From Gammaproteobacteria bacterium (lineage in GTDB: Bacteria > Pseudomonadota > Gammaproteobacteria > Pseudomonadales > Halieaceae): DNA of 37,772 nucleotides. The position numbers and the translations under genes are program-made. This document shows positions 33,457 through 37,772 of the stretch, piece by piece; positions within the stretch are counted from its first letter, which is position 1, and every line of letters begins with the position of its first letter. Location: positions 1-37,772 of the forward strand of contig JAUICG010000045.1 of NCBI GenBank assembly GCA_030427485.1. Reading direction: 5' to 3'. The notes beneath the pieces were generated by a model. The model did no database searches. It was not told the DNA's origin and saw only the letters and a list, made by a program, of their open reading frames with translations.

Positions 33457-34406
33457 GCGCCTACCCGGCTGTCAGCGGCCCGGACCCGGAGCGGGATCCA
33501 ACACTTGCCGCGCTGCTGGCACAACTGCGCGCGCGCCATCACGACGCCGTGTGCTGCACCCTGGTGTACGGGTCCTGCTTGCGCAGCGGCGATATCTATG
33601 ACGGCCTGCTGGACCTCTACCTCATCTGCGACAGCTATCGAGCGGCCTACCAGCGGACGCTGCCGGCGGCGGCCAACTGGGTGCTGCCACCCAACGTGTT
33701 CTACGCCGAACAACCTGCAGTGGAAGCCGGCGAGGCCGGCCGGATTCTGCGCAGCAAAGTCACGGTCATCTCGCTGCGCGACTTCCAGCGGGGGTGTTCG
33801 CCGGCATGGTTTGAATCCTATATCTGGGGCCGTTTCGCGCAGCCGACACGCATCCTGTTCGCGCGCAATACCGGGGTGCGGGCGCAGGTGGAGGATTGCC
33901 TGACGGATGCCGCACACACGCTGCTGCGCAACGCCCTCCCCGTGCTGCCACCCCAGGGCAGCCTCACATCGCTGTGGGAGCGGGCCCTGGGCCTGAGCTA
34001 CGCCTCGGAACTGCGCACCGAGCGCAGCGGTCGGGCACAGGAACTGGCGCAGTCCTCACGGGACTTCTATGCCGCCCTGACTCAGCATCACGCGGCGCGC
34101 CTCGGCTGCGGATTCACGCTCTACCAGCACGACGGCCAGTGGCAGTACCGCAGCCAGCCCGGCCGCTTGCAGCGCAATATCGCAACCCTGGCATGGGCCG
34201 TGCGACGCGGCCAGGGCAAGCTGCTCTCCATCCTCAGGCTGGTCAAGGGCCTGTTTACCTTTGAGGGCGGGCTCGACTACATCGCCTGGAAACTGGAACG
34301 CCATTCCGGCGAGGAAATCCGCATCCCCGACAAGGTCAGGCGCGCGCCACTGCTCCACCTCTGGGCCTTCTTCTGGGGCCTGTACCGCCGGGGTGTCTTC
34401 AAGTAA
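33453..34406 (+). CDS. Tam41-like phosphatidate cytidylyltransferase (CDP-DAG synthase) candidate
   Basis: 317 residues. The nucleotidyltransferase core is seen at TLVYGSCLRSGD (YGS at 39-41) followed by LLDLYLICD with Asp54, as in mitochondrial Tam41 (YGS...D). Further Tam41-like features are LRSKVTVISLRDF and YIWGRFAQPTRIL, the latter resembling the conserved segment for membrane-proximal binding. Tam41 makes CDP-DAG from PA and CTP. Here it would be soluble or peripheral and act right after the DAG kinase, since both genes are coupled (GTGA overlap). The match is by motif and context, not by alignment. Bacterial members of this family are less well known than CdsA. The second half is rich in helices and ends basic (FFWGLYRRGVFK). 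Confidence 0.7.
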   Translation: MSAYPAVSGPDPERDPTLAALLAQLRARHHDAVCCTLVYGSCLRSGDIYDGLLDLYLICDSYRAAYQRTLPAAANWVLPPNVFYAEQPAVEAGEAGRILRSKVTVISLRDFQRGCSPAWFESYIWGRFAQPTRILFARNTGVRAQVEDCLTDAAHTLLRNALPVLPPQGSLTSLWERALGLSYASELRTERSGRAQELAQSSRDFYAALTQHHAARLGCGFTLYQHDGQWQYRSQPGRLQRNIATLAWAVRRGQGKLLSILRLVKGLFTFEGGLDYIAWKLERHSGEEIRIPDKVRRAPLLHLWAFFWGLYRRGVFK

Positions 34407-34525
34407 ACGGCCTCATAGCGGGTACTATTCACGCCGAAAGCATGCCGCCAAAAATGGAAAAACGGGCTATATTCCTATATAGTTTGCGCCCAATAGAATC
34501 ACCATCCGGCAGGCCCGGCAACCCC

Positions 34526-35470
34526 ATGAAAGCCAGCGTATTCATCCAGACCAATCACAAGCAAATCACCGGCGCGATCGTCGCCGAACACGCGCTGCGC
34601 CGCTACTCCAGCAATAACGACAAGTTCGACATACAGATCATGGACACCCGTGACTACCCGTTCTTTGCCGCTCGCGAGGGCCAGGAGTACCTGCGCGATG
34701 GGGTCAAGCGCACCTGGATGAACGATGATTTGCAGTCATTCACCCCGACCCGTTTCATGCCGCCGAAACTGATGGGCTACGAAGGCCGCGCGGTGGTTAT
34801 CGACCCCGATATCTTCGCGGTCACCGATATCTGGGAACTGCTCAGCCGCGACATGCACGGCAAGGCCATCATGTGCCGCATGCGCTCCGGCCCCAAGGGG
34901 CTGATCGACAAGTGCATGGCCAGCAGCGTGATGCTGCTCGACTGCGCCAGACTGACGCATTGGGATGCGCAGAAGAAGTTCGAAGCCATGTTTGATTTCA
35001 CCCAGGACTACCAGCCCTGGATCTGTTTAAAGGAAGAGGACCGCGACACCCTGGATTTCTTCGAGTCCGAGTGGAACGACTTCGACAAGTTCACGCTGCA
35101 GACCAAAATGCTGCACACCACACGGCGCAAGACCCAGCCGTGGAAAACCGGGCTGCCCACCGACTGGCGTCCGGCGGAGCGTTTTCGCCTGTTTCCGCCC
35201 GCCGCGTGGGTGATGCGCGCGCGGCGCAAGCTGTTTGGCGAGTACGCGTTTCTCGGCAACTACAAACAGCATCCCGACCACAACCAGGAAGTGTTTTTCT
35301 TCGGCCTGCTCAAGGAGTGCGTGGAGCAGGGCAAGATCACCGAGGACTTCCTGCGCAATGAAATGGCGCAAAACCACGTGCGCCACGATGCACTGGAGAT
35401 CCTGGCGAAAACACCGGATCTGCCCCCCGCGCCGCTGCACCCCCTCACTGCGATATCACAAGCCGCCTGA
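34526..35470 (+). CDS. Glycosyltransferase-like protein, paralogue 2 of 3
   Basis: 314 residues, with start ATG 34526; an in-frame ATG at 34442 adds 28 poor residues. Homologous to 29545-30459 and 36691-37578, with the N-terminal SVFIQTNHKQITGAIVA, DLQSFTPTRF, GRAVVIDPDIFAVTDIWELL (D93-P-D95), SSVMLLDCARLTHW, WNDFDKF, RKTQPWKTGLP, FGEYAFLGNYKQHPDH and FFFGLLKEC. The GT-A-like reading is inferred. No membrane segment. Upstream, a short AT-rich stretch with CTATATTCCTATATAG (about 34473-34488) is a possible promoter in otherwise GC-rich DNA. Its stop overlaps the convergent ELM1 gene by 26 bp. Whether the three paralogues act on different acceptors is unknown. Confidence 0.72.
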   Translation: MKASVFIQTNHKQITGAIVAEHALRRYSSNNDKFDIQIMDTRDYPFFAAREGQEYLRDGVKRTWMNDDLQSFTPTRFMPPKLMGYEGRAVVIDPDIFAVTDIWELLSRDMHGKAIMCRMRSGPKGLIDKCMASSVMLLDCARLTHWDAQKKFEAMFDFTQDYQPWICLKEEDRDTLDFFESEWNDFDKFTLQTKMLHTTRRKTQPWKTGLPTDWRPAERFRLFPPAAWVMRARRKLFGEYAFLGNYKQHPDHNQEVFFFGLLKECVEQGKITEDFLRNEMAQNHVRHDALEILAKTPDLPPAPLHPLTAISQAA

Positions 35471-36551
35471 CCGCCTGTACGGCACGCCGCAGGTCGGCGC
35501 GCGCGAGGGAGTCCTCTTCGGGCACGGCCGGGGGCGGCGCCTGCAACGACTGCTGTAACGCCTGCGCCGCGCTGGCGACTGTTTCCGGCAGCAACCACTG
35601 TGCCCGGCCCGACGCCACCAGCGCATCCTGGATTCTGCCGATATCGCGGCGCATCCGCTGTGGCCCGAAACGCATCGCCAAACGGTGACTGAGCGGCTTG
35701 CGCCGGTAATTGTGCGGCAGCCGCCACCAACGCCCGGAGTCGCCGACATCGAAAATATACAGTGGTTTACCGGTATCCGCGGCCTCGCCCAGCATGGACA
35801 TGGACTCCCCGGTAACGACAAAGGCATCGGCGAGCGCCAGCAGGCCCCGATAGGGATTGTCGGCGGGCTCTCCCCAGCGATGACAAAGAAACGGCGCCTG
35901 CAATTGCGCCTGCATCGCATCGCCCGCGGCGCGCGGCGTGCGCGGACTATCGGTGGCCAGCACCGCGCCGCCCGCGCCTGACGCCAATGCCTGGGCCAGC
36001 CTTCCGAGGCGTTCGCCCTTCTCGGGCGTCATCACAAAGCGGCCGCTGTCGCCTCCCATCAGTACCGCCACCCAGGGGCGCGGCAGATGCGCAAACCGCG
36101 GCCGGAAGCGCCCGGCCTGACTGATATCCTCCGCGGTGAAACGGTGCAGCGGCAGGCTGTTGTGCACAATATTCGCCTGCCGGGGCAGGAAATACTGCGG
36201 TGTGGTGACGATCAGGTCCCAGGCCGAGAGGGGCGCCCAGGGACGGCCGATATGCACCAGCCGGGTCCTGCCGCCGGACTGCCTTTGAATCCAGCGCGCC
36301 ACCGGCTCGTTGCGACGTCCCGCGCTGATCACGATATCCGGCCAGGGTGGCGCCAGTTCGCTCGATTGGACCCGATCGATACCGGCCAGTGTCGCCCGCT
36401 CGCCGAGATGCACCAGCAGTTCCCAGGAGCGGGCGGCTATATGCGTCTCCCGGTACCCCCAGCCGAGTTCATCGGCCAGCGCTCGCACCTGGGTATTATC
36501 GCCGGCCTTCTTGCCAAGCAGACACCAGACTGTGACAGATCCTTCACCCAC
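35445..36551 (-). CDS. ELM1-like family protein (mitochondrial fission ELM1 / DUF1022)
   Basis: 368 residues. Signatures are CLLGKKAGDNTQVRALADEL at the N-terminus, VISAGRRNEPVARWIQ, HIGRPWAPLSAWDLIVTTPQYFLP and VAVLMGGDSG, followed by TGESMSMLGEA. The fold is thought to be glycosyltransferase-B-like, related to nucleotide-sugar enzymes, and the plant homologue ELM1 is involved in mitochondrial fission; the bacterial role is not established. The start is GTG 36551 behind a strong GAGGAAGG. Convergent with the GT-like paralogue 2 (stops overlap 26 bp) and divergent from paralogue 3. It may be another sugar-related step in this locus, but that is only context. Confidence 0.85.
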   Translation of the reverse strand: MGEGSVTVWCLLGKKAGDNTQVRALADELGWGYRETHIAARSWELLVHLGERATLAGIDRVQSSELAPPWPDIVISAGRRNEPVARWIQRQSGGRTRLVHIGRPWAPLSAWDLIVTTPQYFLPRQANIVHNSLPLHRFTAEDISQAGRFRPRFAHLPRPWVAVLMGGDSGRFVMTPEKGERLGRLAQALASGAGGAVLATDSPRTPRAAGDAMQAQLQAPFLCHRWGEPADNPYRGLLALADAFVVTGESMSMLGEAADTGKPLYIFDVGDSGRWWRLPHNYRRKPLSHRLAMRFGPQRMRRDIGRIQDALVASGRAQWLLPETVASAAQALQQSLQAPPPAVPEEDSLARADLRRAVQAVRRLVISQ

Positions 36552-36690
36552 GCGCCTTCCTCGTCAGGTTTTACGCGATATACGGCGCGCCGCCGGGGAG
36601 CATCGCTCCAAAAATTGCCAAAGCCAGTCGTTTGTGGAACAACGTGCCGGCGGTAAACTATCCTACAGATTACTTGCGGGAAGAAACAGT

Positions 36691-37578
36691 TTGAAACCCA
36701 CCGTCTTTATACACACCAATCACAAGCAAATGCTGGGTGCGCTGGTAAGCCGCTATTCGCTGCGCAAGCGCTCCGCACACGAAGACAAATTCGATGTGAA
36801 ACTGGTGGAGGTGAAAGATTACCCCTGCATGCTGCTGCGCGAGGGGCAGCTGTACCGACGCGACGGTGAGATGAGACCCTGGCTGAACAACGACCTGCAG
36901 TCGTTCACGCCGCTGCGTTTCACCCCGCCGCAGCTCATGGGCTACCAGGGGCGCGCGGTCGTCATGGACCCGGACATCTTCGCCATCGGCGATATCTGGG
37001 AACTGTTGCAGCGCGATATGGACGGCGCCGCGATCATGTGCCGTCCCAAAACCGGCCGCAAGGGCCGCAATGGCGCCTTCGCCAGCAGCGTGATGCTGCT
37101 CGACTGCGCGAAGCTGGAGCACTGGCAGTTCGAGCGCGATTTCTCCGAGATGTTCCAACCGGTAAAGCGGGATTACATGGACTGGGTGTCACTCAAACTG
37201 GAAAGGCCCGGTACGATCGGCGCGCTGGAAAGCCAGTGGAACGATTTCGATCATCTGGACGAGAACACCAAGCTGCTGCACAACACCAAGCGCAAGACCC
37301 AGCCCTGGAAAACCGGCCTGAAAATCGACTACCGCCCCGCCGATACCTTCCGGCTGTTTCCCCCGCGCCACTGGTTGCGCCGCGGTCGCCGCGCCCTCTT
37401 CGGCGACTACAAGTTTGCCGGCACCTACGACGCCCACCCGGACCCGAAGCAGGAGTCGTTCTTTTTCAACCTGGTGCGCGAGGCACTGGATGACGGCGAG
37501 TTCACGGAATCGATGCTGCGTGATGAGATTGAACAGGGGCATTTGCGGCCCGATGCGATGCAGCTGATCGGGGCGTGA
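36691..37578 (+). CDS. Glycosyltransferase-like protein, paralogue 3 of 3
   Basis: 295 residues. The start TTG 36691 is preferred: GGGA lies about 9 nt before it, and it aligns with the N-termini of the paralogues (KPTVFIHTNHKQMLGALVSRY). The frame is open to 36310, but the extra 127 codons are antisense to the ELM1 gene. It shares DLQSFTPLRFTPPQLMGYQGR, VVMDPDIFAIGDIWELL, SSVMLLDCAKLEHW, WNDFDHLDENTKLLHNTKR and RKTQPWKTGL with the other two. The C-terminal part is more divergent (FGDYKFAGTYDAHPDPKQESFFFNLV). The DPD motif supports a GT-A-like fold but no activity is shown. A weak hairpin (37651-37671) follows 70 bp on. Confidence 0.72.
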   Translation: MKPTVFIHTNHKQMLGALVSRYSLRKRSAHEDKFDVKLVEVKDYPCMLLREGQLYRRDGEMRPWLNNDLQSFTPLRFTPPQLMGYQGRAVVMDPDIFAIGDIWELLQRDMDGAAIMCRPKTGRKGRNGAFASSVMLLDCAKLEHWQFERDFSEMFQPVKRDYMDWVSLKLERPGTIGALESQWNDFDHLDENTKLLHNTKRKTQPWKTGLKIDYRPADTFRLFPPRHWLRRGRRALFGDYKFAGTYDAHPDPKQESFFFNLVREALDDGEFTESMLRDEIEQGHLRPDAMQLIGA

Positions 37579-37650
37579 GGCGCGTCCCAGGTGCCAGCAG
37601 CGCTCGACAGATTACCTATGGCGCACAAGTCAGATTTTCTCGGCGAGCGG

Positions 37651-37671
37651 CAGGGGAATGCCCCTCCCCTG
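37651..37671. terminator. Possible hairpin between convergent genes
   Basis: CAGGGGA (37651-37657) pairs with TCCCCTG (37665-37671) around a 7-nt loop, between paralogue 3 and the minus-strand gene at the right edge. There is no U-run, so this is a low-confidence terminator. Confidence 0.3.
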
Positions 37672-37702
37672 AGGAACGGTTCAATGGCAGCAGGCCTTCG
37701 AT

Positions 37703-37772
37703 CTACTTGTAGTTGAACAACGGATCCAGCGTCTCGGCGAGGCGCCGGTCAATCGCCGCGACTTCCTCGTCG
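37703..37772 (-). CDS. C-terminal fragment of a minus-strand gene cut by the right edge
   Basis: The reverse strand is open from the window edge to a TAG at 37703-37705, reading ...DEEVAAIDRRLAETLDPLF then NYK. It has good amino-acid composition and coherent codons, so it is probably the C-terminus of a real gene. Only 22 residues are visible. Such C-termini occur in sulfotransferases, but the family cannot be assigned from this fragment. Confidence 0.5.
   Translation of the reverse strand, partial: DEEVAAIDRRLAETLDPLFNYK

Overview
The window (about 37.8 kb, GC-rich) looks like chromosome of a marine gammaproteobacterium, plausibly of the Halieaceae/OM60-NOR5 type. That placement rests on gene content, not on a marker gene: a DUF3581 protein, a long TonB-dependent receptor of the aromatic/lipid-user type, several PAPS-dependent sulfotransferases, sulfatase-fold enzymes, class C-type serine hydrolases and a PUFA-synthase-like megasynthase. 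I see no rRNA, tRNA, transposase, integrase, phage gene or CRISPR array.

Layout. (1) 1-6181, minus: the N-terminal ~2060 residues of a giant type I synthase with the order nitronate-monooxygenase-like (NPD) x2, KS, AT, Pro/Ala linker, at least three ACPs. The ACPs are a near-perfect 324-bp DNA tandem repeat that runs off the left edge. A 963-bp non-coding region with several dyads follows. (2) 7.1-13.1 kb: TPR protein, sulfotransferase, MFS exporter, lipoprotein esterase, serine hydrolase. (3) 13.2-16.0 kb: a large secreted protein of unknown function and a short sulfatase-fold hydrolase, with a strong dyad between them. (4) 16.1-21.6 kb: a TetR repressor divergent from an operon of two related membrane proteins, orphan cytochrome-oxidase-like subunits III and IV, and a TonB-dependent receptor. 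An 18-bp perfect palindrome lies in the divergent promoter. (5) 21.7-27.2 kb: solitary proteasome-like Anbu protease, SRPBCC protein, SDR, formylglycine sulfatase and DUF3604 protein. (6) 27.4-31.4 kb, minus: a tightly packed operon of sulfotransferase, GT-like protein, 2OG-Fe(II) oxygenase, Sfp-type phosphopantetheinyl transferase and DUF3581. (7) 31.7-37.6 kb: exported protein, diacylglycerol kinase, Tam41-like cytidylyltransferase, a second and third copy of the GT-like protein, and an ELM1-family protein between those two copies.

How it may work together (inference). The megasynthase needs a phosphopantetheinyl transferase, and one is present about 22 kb away in an operon with sulfation, hydroxylation and glycosyl-transfer-like functions. 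Next to it are two consecutive phospholipid-head steps (DAG to PA to CDP-DAG). I read the right-hand 10 kb as a candidate lipid-tailoring locus, possibly for a sulfated or glycosylated lipid or polyketide-type chain. The three paralogous GT-like proteins are the least explained and most interesting component.
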